64,000 bases of DNA from CAWHPS01 sp963831235 (GCA_963831235.1 CAWHPS010000059.1:155280-219279); one strand, 5' to 3'; shown: positions 51,834-61,290, counted from the first letter of the stretch. The notes: generated by a model from the sequence alone, not told the origin. Translations and numbers: made by a program.

Positions 51834-53810
51834 ATGAGAATCCCGATACAAACCATCAGCTTGCTTATTTCGATTTGTTTCTGTCTTGCCGTTTATCCAA
51901 TGGATTCGGATTATAGGATTAGAAACTTAAAAACCAATACAGCCCCTGTCGATTACCTTGTTATTACGGTTGACAGCTTTGTACAACCAATATTCCCATT
52001 GCTTTCGCACAGAGCAACAAACAATATGTATGATGATGTTTCAAGTCCCGGTGTTGTAACAATGAATGACATCAATGAGACCTTTCCGGATCAAATCTGG
52101 CCGCATCAAAGGATTCATGAGTTCTTAAGGTATGCGTATAGCAAATGGCCCTGTAAAATAAAATATTTGCTTTTGCTTGGGAATGGCCAGATAGGCCCTG
52201 ATAAACATCAGCCAAATGCACTGGTTCCATATTTCCCCGCTAGAATTAATTTGAATAAATATTATGATTATACCTTACAGGATACTATCTGGTCGTGCCG
52301 TTACGGAAAAGATAAATCTTTAGAGACCCTTGCAAATGCTGTTTTTTCCGCATCGGACTTTTACTACGCCTTTACCGCTTTTGTCAAGGATACAAATTAT
52401 ACGGATAATTTTGATTATTTAAAGCCTAATATATTCATCTCAAGAATTCCAGCTTGCAATAAGAAAGAAGTGGTAAATGTTGTAACTAAAACAATTGAAT
52501 GGGACACTACAATTACCGGGGCATTTAAGAAAAACTGTCAATTGCTTATAACAGATGACCATTTTCAATTATCAGGCCCAGACAGGTTAAATTTCACGGC
52601 ATCAATGGAAAACATTATTTCAACAGCCAAACTGGAACAAAATTATATACTTGATAAATTTTATGGGAATGAATACCAATGCACCCCGATTACCCGCCGA
52701 TTTGAAGAAATAAATTTGGAAAAACTAGATAGTATGATGAATGAAAGCCATGGTGTCGTACAAATGGTCGGCCGTTCCAATTATAACCAATTTACAGATG
52801 AGGCATCATATTCAATACCAAAGGATACTGCACGAATAAGGCAAATAAAATCAACTTTTTTCCTGGATTACATTGGTTATGAAACATTGGAACAGACATA
52901 TAATATTTCTTACGCACTTTATGGTGGAAAAGGCTTATTGCCTTCTTTATTGCTTAGCTCGGATAAGGGAGCCGTTGGTGCAATTGGAGCTTATTGTCCT
53001 ACGGATTACACCTCAAACATGCGGACAAAAAGTAACTTTTATAACATGTTATATTCACCTGATAAAAGCATAAAGGAATTACTTGATTCAGCTTGTGTAA
53101 TGACAGGCATGAATAATTTGACGACTATTGGATTTCAAGGGGATCCTGCTTTACGACTTTATAATACTGCCGGAAAAATAGACACTTTTAGTATTGACAG
53201 GATTAATTCTGATTTTGACATTGAAATTAACTGTTCCGTGACAAAAACTATTTCCGGCCCATTTGAGGCAGCCATATTGGGATACGCGCAAGGTAATGTT
53301 GTAACTGACAGTGCTCCAGAGCAAACAATTCTACCTCAAGTTACAAAATATCATCAGACACCAGAAAAAATCTTCACAAAGACAATAACGGGAAACTATT
53401 TCTCTTCCACTTCTCCCCTTGTTTTTGCTTTGAACCCCGAGGATACTGTTGGTGTCAGGAAACTTAGTGTTTACATTCGTGGACAAGGATGGGACATATT
53501 CAGGGTATTTGAAGTTAGTACATTTAATGTGTCTTCAATTGAAAAGAAAAATATCGCAATGCTTGATATTAACAGGGTTTCAAGTCATCCCAATCCTTTC
53601 TTTCCACAAACCACCATCACATTTCCCAATCCTGACAATTCTGCAGTGATAACCATTTTTAATATCAAGGGACAAAAAGTATTTGAAAACTTAAATTTTA
53701 AAGAATCCAGCCTTACCTGGAAACCGGCAAATCTGCCATGTGGCACATTTATAGTTAAGGTCCTGGCAAAAGGGAAAGTGTATAATCAACGGATACTTTA
53801 TTTAAAGTAA
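51834..53810 (+). CDS. Secreted C25 (gingipain-like) peptidase with Por-type sorting tail
   Basis: About 658 residues. The start is set by GGAGG 8 nt before the ATG at 51834. Signal peptide: IPIQTISLLISICFCLAVYP. The C25-like core has YLLLLGNGQIGPDK, NIFISRIPACNKKEVVNVV, the presumed catalytic His in MNESHGVVQMVG and a Cys in GAIGAYCPTDYTS, then FQGDPALRLYN. The C-terminus SSHPNPFFPQTTITFPNPDN, AVITIFNIKGQKVFEN is a typical T9SS/Por sorting domain. Function as protease is inferred; the His/Cys spacing fits, but the Cys context differs from gingipain. Confidence 0.75.
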   Translation: MRIPIQTISLLISICFCLAVYPMDSDYRIRNLKTNTAPVDYLVITVDSFVQPIFPLLSHRATNNMYDDVSSPGVVTMNDINETFPDQIWPHQRIHEFLRYAYSKWPCKIKYLLLLGNGQIGPDKHQPNALVPYFPARINLNKYYDYTLQDTIWSCRYGKDKSLETLANAVFSASDFYYAFTAFVKDTNYTDNFDYLKPNIFISRIPACNKKEVVNVVTKTIEWDTTITGAFKKNCQLLITDDHFQLSGPDRLNFTASMENIISTAKLEQNYILDKFYGNEYQCTPITRRFEEINLEKLDSMMNESHGVVQMVGRSNYNQFTDEASYSIPKDTARIRQIKSTFFLDYIGYETLEQTYNISYALYGGKGLLPSLLLSSDKGAVGAIGAYCPTDYTSNMRTKSNFYNMLYSPDKSIKELLDSACVMTGMNNLTTIGFQGDPALRLYNTAGKIDTFSIDRINSDFDIEINCSVTKTISGPFEAAILGYAQGNVVTDSAPEQTILPQVTKYHQTPEKIFTKTITGNYFSSTSPLVFALNPEDTVGVRKLSVYIRGQGWDIFRVFEVSTFNVSSIEKKNIAMLDINRVSSHPNPFFPQTTITFPNPDNSAVITIFNIKGQKVFENLNFKESSLTWKPANLPCGTFIVKVLAKGKVYNQRILYLK

Positions 53811-53878
53811 TAAGTATGGGGAGTTTATAGAACTTAGAGATTGCTATTAATAGGGCTTTTGTTGCATAAAAACGGGTG

Positions 53879-55267
53879 TCAGGTGAGGCACAAGCTTTTG
53901 TAGCCATCATTATCCAGCGCCTTCACCCTGCCATCAAGTTCCTTAAGCTCCTCTTTTGCCGGAATTACACGTTCAGCAATATACCTGTCACACCATATCG
54001 TATCAATCAAACCTTTGAATGCTTTCTTTACAAGAATAGCAGCCTCATCAAGGTCCCTGACTTTGTTGCGAAGGTCATCAAGACGTTTTATCATTAGCCC
54101 GGAATTCCTTCGCCGCGAATCAATACCCGCCATAACCACTGTCTCCCGCAGGAGAACTGCCGAGAGCCTTGCCTGCTTTCTTGTATCAGCAAGCTTCTGT
54201 AAAGCCACCTTGCACACCTCAAACCTCTGTTTTTCCCCCACTCCAATTGCACGTATACATGCTTCCACACCGTCTGAAGGTGGCTTGCCATCATGCAATA
54301 TTACACCTGCGTAAACAAGAGAATCCAGTGCGCCATCTATTGGTTCGCACTGCACATCATGCGTTGAAAACCTGCTCCAGGCAGTTGCAATAGCCCCTTT
54401 CATTCCGTACTTGACAGCAACCTCCGCCCACCCCTTCACATTTTCCCCGCGTTTCAAAACATCAGGCAAATCGCTGTCATGTCCGTCTGCGCCCTTATAT
54501 GCTGTGCCGGCCCACATATTAATCCTGCTCTTCCTGAATTTATTGAGAATCTCTTTGCTGACAAGATAATTCTCATCAAGAGGGTGGCCTTGATACTCCC
54601 AGACACAAAGATCCGCTTTTTGCGAAAGCCTTTTAAGGGCAGGCTTGTCCCAATCTCTCATCATATCGTGCCATAAAATGGGTCTTATCCCCATCTTGAT
54701 TAGTTTGTCAAGAATGGGTTCAACATGATGCAGATAAAGGGCACCTTTTCCATGCCTTGATATGAAATCCTTTGTAGCAGGATGTGATCCGAAACTCCAG
54801 GCTTCGTCACCGCCAAGATGGAACCATCTGGGCTTTGGTGATATTGATAAAACATCATCAACCATTTTTTCAACAAGTTCCCTTGCGCCTTTTGCAAGCG
54901 GGTTTAGAACATCGCTCCTGCATGGAATTTCCCGCAAATGTTTGTATTTATTCTGATAAAGGGGCGTTTCCATGTGACCAAGACACTGAACAAGCGGAAT
55001 GATTTCGATCCCTTCAAGCTTTGCCGCATTGAAGAACTTCTGCAACTGCGCCTTGGTGTAGGCTGTTTCACTGCGAAACCCTTTATCAACACTCCACGGA
55101 AAGGTATCTTCCCATTCAACAAGCAGTGCATTATATCCGGCAAGTTTTATAACCTTCAATAGCCCGATAAGTCGCTCTGCTTTTGGTGGCACTCCTTTAA
55201 GGTCAAGATGAAGTGCACGGATTGGGATAAGCGGCATTGCGTTTGAAAGTAGCTTTTTTGATTTCAC
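53879..55267 (-). CDS. Glycoside hydrolase family 20 (beta-N-acetylhexosaminidase-like)
   Basis: About 463 residues. I chose the GTG at 55265-55267 as start because GGAGG lies 9 nt before it. IRALHLDLKG, YNALLVEWEDTFPW, GIEIIPLVQCLGHMETPLYQ and the catalytic Asp-Glu pair in WFHLGGDEAWSFG match the GH20 barrel, although the N-terminal GH20b domain is absent. No signal peptide is seen, so it is probably cytoplasmic and cleaves GlcNAc-type sugars. A helical C-terminal extension of about 130 residues is unusual. Confidence 0.82.
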   Translation of the reverse strand: MKSKKLLSNAMPLIPIRALHLDLKGVPPKAERLIGLLKVIKLAGYNALLVEWEDTFPWSVDKGFRSETAYTKAQLQKFFNAAKLEGIEIIPLVQCLGHMETPLYQNKYKHLREIPCRSDVLNPLAKGARELVEKMVDDVLSISPKPRWFHLGGDEAWSFGSHPATKDFISRHGKGALYLHHVEPILDKLIKMGIRPILWHDMMRDWDKPALKRLSQKADLCVWEYQGHPLDENYLVSKEILNKFRKSRINMWAGTAYKGADGHDSDLPDVLKRGENVKGWAEVAVKYGMKGAIATAWSRFSTHDVQCEPIDGALDSLVYAGVILHDGKPPSDGVEACIRAIGVGEKQRFEVCKVALQKLADTRKQARLSAVLLRETVVMAGIDSRRRNSGLMIKRLDDLRNKVRDLDEAAILVKKAFKGLIDTIWCDRYIAERVIPAKEELKELDGRVKALDNDGYKSLCLT

Positions 55268-55286
55268 GGAATTAAACCTCCGATAT

Positions 55287-57164
55287 TTACATTTCAACCT
55301 GGAGACCTATTTCCACGACACGATTGGGCGGCAGATGGAAATATTCCGAGGCATCAAGAGCATTGGTTGACAAAAAGCGGAAGATTCGTTTGCGCCATTT
55401 CTGCATTGTGGGAAGGTTTGTTATTACAAGCGATTCACGCCCAAGGAAATAGGTTGTTTGCATTGGCTTGAATTGAAATCCCGGGATGGGGAGCATCTTA
55501 AGTGACTCCGGTATATCCGCATTCTCGAAGAACCCGAAATGAAGATCAGCCCTGAATATGCCGCTGCCGAGGGTTTCAAAACGGAGCCGGTTGGGAGTAT
55601 CAATATACGGGACTTCCTCAAAAACAACTGAAAGGAGAATAACGGTTTCATGGATGATTTTATTGTGCTTGAAATTATGCAAAAGCGCCCTAGGGGTCCC
55701 TTTTGTATTGCCTGTTAGAAAGACCGCGACCCCCGGGACGCGCACAGGCTTGTCGTTTTCGAGACTATGGACAAACAATGCCGTATCAAGGGATTGACTT
55801 ATGGTCTTTTCATGGAGAATGCGGCGACCTTTACGCCATGTTGCCATAATAAGAAAAAGAATTGTTGAAAGAATAATTACCACCCATCCGCCGGATACTG
55901 TTTTTATAATATTCGCTGAAAAGAAATTCAAATCAATTGGAAGAAATACAACGGATAGAACAACGGCAATAAGACGGCCATGCTTCCACCGTGTCCAGGC
56001 GATATAAACAATAAGAGATGTGGTAATAAGCATGTCTGCGGAGACTGCAATTCCATATGCAGATGCAAGCCGTTCCGACTCCTTGAAAAACAGTACCAGA
56101 AAAACCGTTCCAATGAACAAAAGAGAGTTTACAAAAGGAACATATACCTGGCCTGCAGCAATTTCAGATGTATGAATTTGACGCAACCGTGGCCAATACC
56201 CAAGGTGAATTGCCTGCCTCGCAAGAGAAAACATGCCCGAAATCACTGCTTGTGAGGCTATTATTGTGGCTGTTGTGGAAAGAATAATCAGGGGCAGAAG
56301 AAAGTTTTTAGGACAAAGTCCGTAAAAGAGCGTCAAACCTGTGGACTCTGCATTCAAGAGTTGGGCCGATTGTCCAAGGTAGTTTAATATGAGTGAAGGA
56401 AAAGCAATCATCCACCACGCCTTGCGGATCGGAGTTTTTCCGAAATGTCCCATGTCGGTATAAAGCACCTCTGCCCCGGTCAAGGCCAGGAAAACCGACC
56501 CTAGAACAAGCAACGATGAAAGTCCGTTATTAATAAAGAATCTGAAGGCATTTATGGGATTCAGTGCTGCAAGGATTTCGGTGTTGTCTATAATACTATG
56601 GACTCCAAGCATGGCAAGCACCAAAAACCACAATAACATTATCGGGCCGAACAGCATGCTTATTCTACCGGTACCTTTGCTCTGAATAAAAAACAACATG
56701 GCGAGAATTACAAGTGATATGGGAATTACATAGGGCGCCAATCTTGGGGTAATACTTTTCAGACCTTCAACGGCACTTAATACGGATATTGCTGGGGTTA
56801 TCATCCCATCGCTATATAAAAGCGAGGCCCCTATGACTCCAACAAATGAAAATAAAAGTCGTTTCCTGGTATTATTGTCGGAGCTGTCTGCAAGTGTGGT
56901 CAACGCAAGTATTCCACCTTCGCCCCTGTGGTCCGCGCGCATGACTATCACTACATATTTCACCGAAACAACGAGAAAAATCGACCATAAAACAATTGAT
57001 GTTAAGCCTATTACATTTTCAGGCGAATTAATAAAATGGTGCTGGCCGAAAAAGCAGTTCTGCAGAGCATAAAGAGGGCTTGTGCCGATGTCTCCAAACA
57101 CAACACCAAGAGCACCTAAAACGAGAAGGGAGGATCCGTTTGATGTATGGTTGTTGCTTTTCAT
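55287..57164 (-). CDS. kup: Kup-type potassium transporter
   Basis: About 625 residues with 12 membrane segments in the first ~430 (LGALGVVFGDIGTSPLYALQ, then ADHRGEGGILALTTLA, LLYSDGMITPAISVLSAVEG) and a C-terminal cytoplasmic domain (IGLQVEM end). It takes up K+ with H+. The start is uncertain: a GTG at 57179 has GGAAG 8 nt upstream, while the ATG at 57164 gives the usual N-terminus. It lies upstream of the GH20 gene with 19 bp between. Confidence 0.93.
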   Translation of the reverse strand: MKSNNHTSNGSSLLVLGALGVVFGDIGTSPLYALQNCFFGQHHFINSPENVIGLTSIVLWSIFLVVSVKYVVIVMRADHRGEGGILALTTLADSSDNNTRKRLLFSFVGVIGASLLYSDGMITPAISVLSAVEGLKSITPRLAPYVIPISLVILAMLFFIQSKGTGRISMLFGPIMLLWFLVLAMLGVHSIIDNTEILAALNPINAFRFFINNGLSSLLVLGSVFLALTGAEVLYTDMGHFGKTPIRKAWWMIAFPSLILNYLGQSAQLLNAESTGLTLFYGLCPKNFLLPLIILSTTATIIASQAVISGMFSLARQAIHLGYWPRLRQIHTSEIAAGQVYVPFVNSLLFIGTVFLVLFFKESERLASAYGIAVSADMLITTSLIVYIAWTRWKHGRLIAVVLSVVFLPIDLNFFSANIIKTVSGGWVVIILSTILFLIMATWRKGRRILHEKTISQSLDTALFVHSLENDKPVRVPGVAVFLTGNTKGTPRALLHNFKHNKIIHETVILLSVVFEEVPYIDTPNRLRFETLGSGIFRADLHFGFFENADIPESLKMLPIPGFQFKPMQTTYFLGRESLVITNLPTMQKWRKRIFRFLSTNALDASEYFHLPPNRVVEIGLQVEM

Positions 57165-57282
57165 AAGTTTTGGAAGCACATAAAATACTTCCGGCAACCT
57201 ATGCTTTAATAGTTTTTTTTATTTTATCTGAATTCACACTTGACACTATTAATTACGACTATTCTGATAAAGAGTACACGGG

Positions 57283-58083
57283 CTATGCCTTTTTCCTGAA
57301 TGGCAGCCATTTTAATACTTCCTGAATATGTTTATCCCAGAAGCCCCATTCGTGAAAGCCGGGATGTTCAGAATAGGTAAGCGGAATATTTAGCCGGTTC
57401 AAATGATCCCTGAAGCGAATATTTCCATCATAGAAAAGATCTTCTTTCCCGCAAATCTGAAACAGATGTGGAAAGGGCTTTCCCGCTTTCTTCAGGCAAG
57501 AAGAAAGACTGAAAAGATCATTTTCACTCTTGTTAAATCCTTTAATATTCCCGAATATTCTTTTGCATTCCGCAAACATTTCTTTTCCCTGTTCCTTTAT
57601 GAGGATATTGAAATCACCCTTCATATCCAAGGTACCGGACAGGCTTGCCGCAGCGGCAAAGCATTCGGGCTTTCTGAATGCAAGCTTAAATGCCCCATAC
57701 CCTCCCATGGAAAGACCTGCCACAAAATTATCTTCTCGTTTAGTGGACAATGGGAAAAAGGACCTGGCGATTTTAAGAACCTCTTCGCTGATAAAAGTCC
57801 AGTAGCGATAGCCCTGTTTCATGTCCGTATAAAAACTACGATGTGCTGCAGGCATCACGACCGCAAGCCCGTATTCAGCAGCATAGCGTTCAATGGAAGT
57901 ACGACGCAACCAAATAGTATGGTCATCCGATAATCCATGCAGCAAAAGAAGCGTGGGGTACCGGCCTGATACCACTTTCCCTGAAAGTCCAATCTGGCCA
58001 TCACTATTTTGAGGCAATATCACAGTCATTGATGTGGACAGCCTGAGAATATCAGAAAAATAATCGCAATGGATTAGTGCCAT
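57283..58083 (-). CDS. Esterase D-type alpha/beta hydrolase
   Basis: About 266 residues of the esterase D (PF00756) family: PTLLLLHGLSDDHTIWLRRT, GLSMGGYGAFKLAFRKPECF with the Ser nucleophile, an Asp in FQICGKEDLFYDGN and His in EHPGFHEWGFWDKHIQ. Start 58083 is favoured by AAAGGAT 9 nt upstream. Close relatives include S-formylglutathione hydrolases and tributyrin/feruloyl esterases; the substrate is unknown. No signal peptide. Confidence 0.85.
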   Translation of the reverse strand: MALIHCDYFSDILRLSTSMTVILPQNSDGQIGLSGKVVSGRYPTLLLLHGLSDDHTIWLRRTSIERYAAEYGLAVVMPAAHRSFYTDMKQGYRYWTFISEEVLKIARSFFPLSTKREDNFVAGLSMGGYGAFKLAFRKPECFAAAASLSGTLDMKGDFNILIKEQGKEMFAECKRIFGNIKGFNKSENDLFSLSSCLKKAGKPFPHLFQICGKEDLFYDGNIRFRDHLNRLNIPLTYSEHPGFHEWGFWDKHIQEVLKWLPFRKKA

Positions 58084-58319
58084 AAAGTTTTCATCCTTTC
58101 TGTTCACAGCAGGTGAATATAGGACATAAGATATACGTCAAATCCACATAAAATCAAAGAAAAATATTTTTATCTTAGCTTAAAAAACATCAATAGACTT
58201 TCTCAATAGACACCTTTACTTTAACAACTTTCAATAAATTCATCATTGAGGAAAACTGTTATTGACGGAATCACTGAATAAAATTATATTATTACTGTTT
58301 TTGAGCGATGAATTACAAT

Positions 58320-58394
58320 GCGGGAGTAGCTCAGTGGTAGAGCTCTACCTTGCCAAGGTAGATGTCGTGGGTTCAAATCCCATTTCCCGCTCCA
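58320..58394 (+). tRNA. tRNA-Gly (anticodon GCC)
   Basis: Acceptor GCGGGAG pairs with TTCCCGC (one G-U); D arm GCTC...GAGC; anticodon arm CTACC/GGTAG around TTGCCAA with anticodon GCC; T arm GTGGGTTCAAATCCCAT. The CCA end is encoded (58392-58394). It is the last normal gene before the mobile-element pile-up and a plausible integration site. Confidence 0.97.
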
Positions 58395-58400
58395 ATATAT

Positions 58401-58437
58401 AAGCCCCTCTCAACCATAAGGTTAAGAGGGGCTTTTT
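58401..58437 (+). terminator. Rho-independent terminator after tRNA-Gly
   Basis: Stem AGCCCCTCTCAACC/GGTTAAGAGGGGCT with loop ATAA and a T5 tail; one mismatch in 14 bp. Confidence 0.85.
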
Positions 58438-58493
58438 AATTAGGCAAGATCGGCAAGATCGCTATAGGGTGTCCACAAACCACTTGACAAAAC

Positions 58494-58814
58494 CTATGGT
58501 TTCATTAAGATATCAACCCTACTGATATTCTTCTTCAGGTCTTCAGTAGTCAATGGAAGATATCGCTCCGTCAAAACCCTTAGGTCCTTCCACCCTCCAA
58601 TATCCTTAACAATTTTCAAACCAACACCAGAACGAAGTAGATTAACCGCGGAGGTTCTCTTCAATCCAGAACGCTCAAAACGGTCTTTGCAGTCCTGCAC
58701 AGTGGTCTTTGAAATCTTGAGATTTTCACCGATTTGCCGATTGCTTAAACCTGCGGTAAAATGAAGTCTGAGAATCTCTCGAATCTTACGCACGGTTAAA
58801 CTCCTCTTTCCCAT
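58494..58814 (-). pseudogene. Chimeric frame: IS21 IstA N-terminus fused to integrase C-terminus
   Basis: 106 residues. Residues 1-51 (VRKIREILRLHFTAGLSNRQ, IGENLKISKTTVQDCK) are the helix-turn-helix start of an IS21-type IstA transposase. From about residue 53 the sequence changes to the last part of a tyrosine recombinase (SAVNLLRSGVGLKIVKDIGG, then LTERYLPLTTEDLKK, with the catalytic Tyr in TERYLP). Neither half is functional alone. The integrase part ends facing tRNA-Gly, as integrases of tRNA-targeted islands do. Confidence 0.75.
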
Positions 58815-58970
58815 CTACCCCTCCTGTTTCTTTGTTAAAGGATGGGTAAATGTAGTTTAAAATTACAGGTTACCGTACATCGATGGAACGTAACTTCTCA
58901 ATAAACCTTCGTACATAACGCCTAAATAACCATGACGTACTTTTGAGCTAATGTCGCTTACAGGAGAACT

Positions 58971-60542
58971 TTATGGGGTTTGAGCTTGAGCTCTGGCACG
59001 AATGATGTCCGATAGGGGCTGAATATTATTGACTTTATGGACACGATCTTTGAGGTATTCCCAGAAAGAGATTTTCAATTTTCGGCATGTTTTTTTTAGA
59101 CTGGTAAACGTGTCACGACAACGTCTTCCATTATCACTGCGCGTGCTGCCGCTGATTTTTCGTTTTTTAACATATTCACGAATATCGCGTTCGCTATCAT
59201 TGTTGTGTAACGGAATATCCGGTCTTTCCAGTACCAGGAGCAGTTCCAGCTTATTCTTCGCTATACGCCGCAAAGCTTCATTTAATGTATCACTACAGGT
59301 ATGGGTGGAGAATATGTCGTCGAATCTTTTTTCCAATCCGTCTTTTGCCGTGCCCTCCGGTGCTTTCTTGTAGGCCTTGAGGTCACGGTAGAGTTGCCAG
59401 ATATGTTTACGAATATCCTCTATGGCCTCTTTCTCTTTCCCACTGCAGGGGATGATTTTATGAATCGTCCTCTCCGCATGAATCCAGCATAACGCATGCA
59501 GAAGAATGTTGAATTGTCCGGCATCATCGCTTAAGATGACCAAATCCTTTGAGAAACCATGACTGAGTATGCTGCCAAGTAATGCACCTTCTGTGGCTAT
59601 TCGGGCATGACGTTCTGTGGTGATTGCCAGTTGATTCAGGTGCAGCTTCCAGTCGTCTTCGTTTTGAAAATGTTTGGTTCCATGCATAGCGAGTTTCTCC
59701 AGCAACGGCTGAGGAAACCCCTGCTGTGTCATATACGCAAGCGCATCATCGTTAATCATATAATCAACATAGACATTGCGCAGCAATTTCAGGAAATTAA
59801 TCCGGCTTTTACTATCGGTACTTTCAAACCAGGCAAACAAATCATTGCCGATATGCGTGCAGTAGCCGTTTTTACCGTTATGACGAGCAGAGGTATCGTC
59901 AACATGAATATGGCCTGACACTTCCAGTCCTGCAGGAAGTATGTCATCCTTCTCCTGGTGAAAAATCTCGTTGTCTTCTGTTAATATCCGGCTTATCTGC
60001 CCGCTGGAAATATCCACTCCCAGTTCCAGCAACTCTTCCAGCAGTAATGGCTGTGTGACATGGCAATGATGATACTGTTGTAGCATAAAACTACGCAACA
60101 TCGGATCAAAATGCCCCTTTACAAAATCAGGTAATTCGCCTTTGAGGAGATTGCCTTCCGGATCGCGCCAACACTCAAGCCGGTAGCAAATATTATGCAA
60201 TTGGATTTTAAGCCCCTGAACAATATAATCATCATGGCTCTCAAATGTTGAACCCGGAGGTAATGACACAGGAGGAATAGGTATGGTTTGATGGATTATC
60301 AGGTTCACTGTTTTGCTTCTTTTTTCTGAGCCTGGTCGCTTCCCATCAGAATTTTCCGGTTTATCTATCGTGTCTTTCTCCAGATTACTCGGTGGAATCC
60401 TCGGCTTGCCTTTGTGTTCTTTGAGACGGGCAATCTCCTCCTTCAATTGTCCGATGGTTTCATTGAGATGTGCAATGATTTGCAGTAACTCCGTAACCAG
60501 AGGGGTTTTTCCTTCTTCCGGTATTTTATGAAGGTCTATCAT
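58971..60542 (-). CDS. IS66-like DDE transposase
   Basis: 523 residues. An N-terminal coiled coil (LLQIIAHLNETIGQLKEEIA), then the catalytic blocks HIHVDDTSARHNGKNGYCTH (first Asp), VILSDDAGQFNILLHALCWI, HAERTIHKI (second Asp and the CWIHAER motif) and IPLHNNDSERDIREYVKKRK (Glu), close to the IS66 TnpC layout. The internal zinc finger of classical TnpC is not obvious. Intact; it is the main enzyme of the 58890-61156 element. Confidence 0.88.
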   Translation of the reverse strand: MIDLHKIPEEGKTPLVTELLQIIAHLNETIGQLKEEIARLKEHKGKPRIPPSNLEKDTIDKPENSDGKRPGSEKRSKTVNLIIHQTIPIPPVSLPPGSTFESHDDYIVQGLKIQLHNICYRLECWRDPEGNLLKGELPDFVKGHFDPMLRSFMLQQYHHCHVTQPLLLEELLELGVDISSGQISRILTEDNEIFHQEKDDILPAGLEVSGHIHVDDTSARHNGKNGYCTHIGNDLFAWFESTDSKSRINFLKLLRNVYVDYMINDDALAYMTQQGFPQPLLEKLAMHGTKHFQNEDDWKLHLNQLAITTERHARIATEGALLGSILSHGFSKDLVILSDDAGQFNILLHALCWIHAERTIHKIIPCSGKEKEAIEDIRKHIWQLYRDLKAYKKAPEGTAKDGLEKRFDDIFSTHTCSDTLNEALRRIAKNKLELLLVLERPDIPLHNNDSERDIREYVKKRKISGSTRSDNGRRCRDTFTSLKKTCRKLKISFWEYLKDRVHKVNNIQPLSDIIRARAQAQTP

Positions 60543-60545
60543 TCG

Positions 60546-60899
60546 CTAAACTTTCTTATGCTTTCGGTGATTCAGCCGGGTCTGCTTCTGACGAAACTGT
60601 AAAATCAACTCCGGTCCAAGAGCGCTTATCAGTGCCTCCAGCTTACGGCTGTTGCTGATAGCCCGCCGCATCACCGTAACCAGTTCCAGAGGAACGTACA
60701 TGCAATGCCGATGCCCCTTTTTAAGGTAGGAAAAAATGAAGGTACGATGTTTTTTACCGCTTGCACAGGCAGGACAATTGGGCCGGATGCACCTATTATA
60801 TACTTGGGCCAACGATCCTTTGGCAAGCGGCCATTTATCCGTGATATCTTTCTTGAATCGTTGCAGTGTGAGCTTGTTTGGAAATCTTGACCTGCTCAT
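60546..60899 (-). CDS. Small Cys-containing accessory protein of the IS66-like element (DUF6788-like)
   Basis: About 117 residues from MSRSRFPNKLTLQ. A CxxxxCxxC-type cluster (NRCIRPNCPACASGKKHRTF) and YLKKGHRHCMYVPLELVTVM resemble small DUF6788-like proteins encoded beside transposases. It lies 3 bp before the transposase gene and inside the element ends, so it is an integral part, perhaps a DNA-binding helper. A second, distinct homologue is at 61543-61863. Confidence 0.7.
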   Translation of the reverse strand: MSRSRFPNKLTLQRFKKDITDKWPLAKGSLAQVYNRCIRPNCPACASGKKHRTFIFSYLKKGHRHCMYVPLELVTVMRRAISNSRKLEALISALGPELILQFRQKQTRLNHRKHKKV

Positions 60900-61195
60900 T
60901 ATGTATATATAATATATTGCATATATACAATGCAAGCAAAAAATGCATCTTGGACGATTTATTTTATAAATAGTTCATCATTTGATTTGTACAAATTATA
61001 AAATTCATCCGAAATGCCTAAAAACGGCGAAATCGAACAAATTTTGATGTGTCTGGCTTAAGATTACTCCGTGGCGTAAATCAGGATTGGTTTGCGGAAA
61101 AGGATGCTGTCAAATAAACAATTTCAAGTATTTGGGAGGACTTATTGAGAAGTTACGATGGAACTTGTCAAAACGGATCCGGAAATCCGGAAAAA

Positions 61196-61287
61196 GTGGC
61201 CAGTTCCGGCCGGATTAGGTGGTCAGTTCGATCCGGATTGCCCGGTCAGTTCAAACCGGATTGGGTGGCCAGTTCGATCCGGATTTG
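61196..61287 (-). repeat. Four 23-bp tandem repeats, IS21-type terminal repeats
   Basis: Units at 61196-61218, 61219-61241, 61242-61264 and 61265-61287 share the pattern GTGGYCAGTTC...CCGGATT. Multiple such repeats are typical of IS21-family ends. The sequence reads TGGCAAATCC inward from 61290, giving the expected 5'-TG terminus. Before the IS66-like element landed, these repeats lay close to the IstA fragment at 58494-58814, so both belong to one decayed IS21 element. Confidence 0.75.
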
Positions 61288-61290
61288 CCA

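Larger units (their letters stand above)
58890..61156 (-). mobile_element. IS66-like insertion sequence (2267 bp, complete ends)
   Basis: Perfect 15-bp terminal inverted repeats (GTAACTTCTCAATAA at 58890-58904 and its complement at 61142-61156) start with GTAA as in many IS66 elements. An identical 8-bp duplication, GATGGAAC, flanks them at 58882-58889 and 61157-61164. It carries two minus-strand genes, a DDE transposase and a small Cys-containing protein, in place of tnpA/tnpB/tnpC. About 220 bp of non-coding sequence (60936-61156) lie before the right end. Confidence 0.92.

Noticed and set aside
61196..61287. Iterons of a replication origin
   Set aside because: The four 23-bp repeats match IS21 terminal repeats and are next to IstA remains; no replication initiator gene is near.
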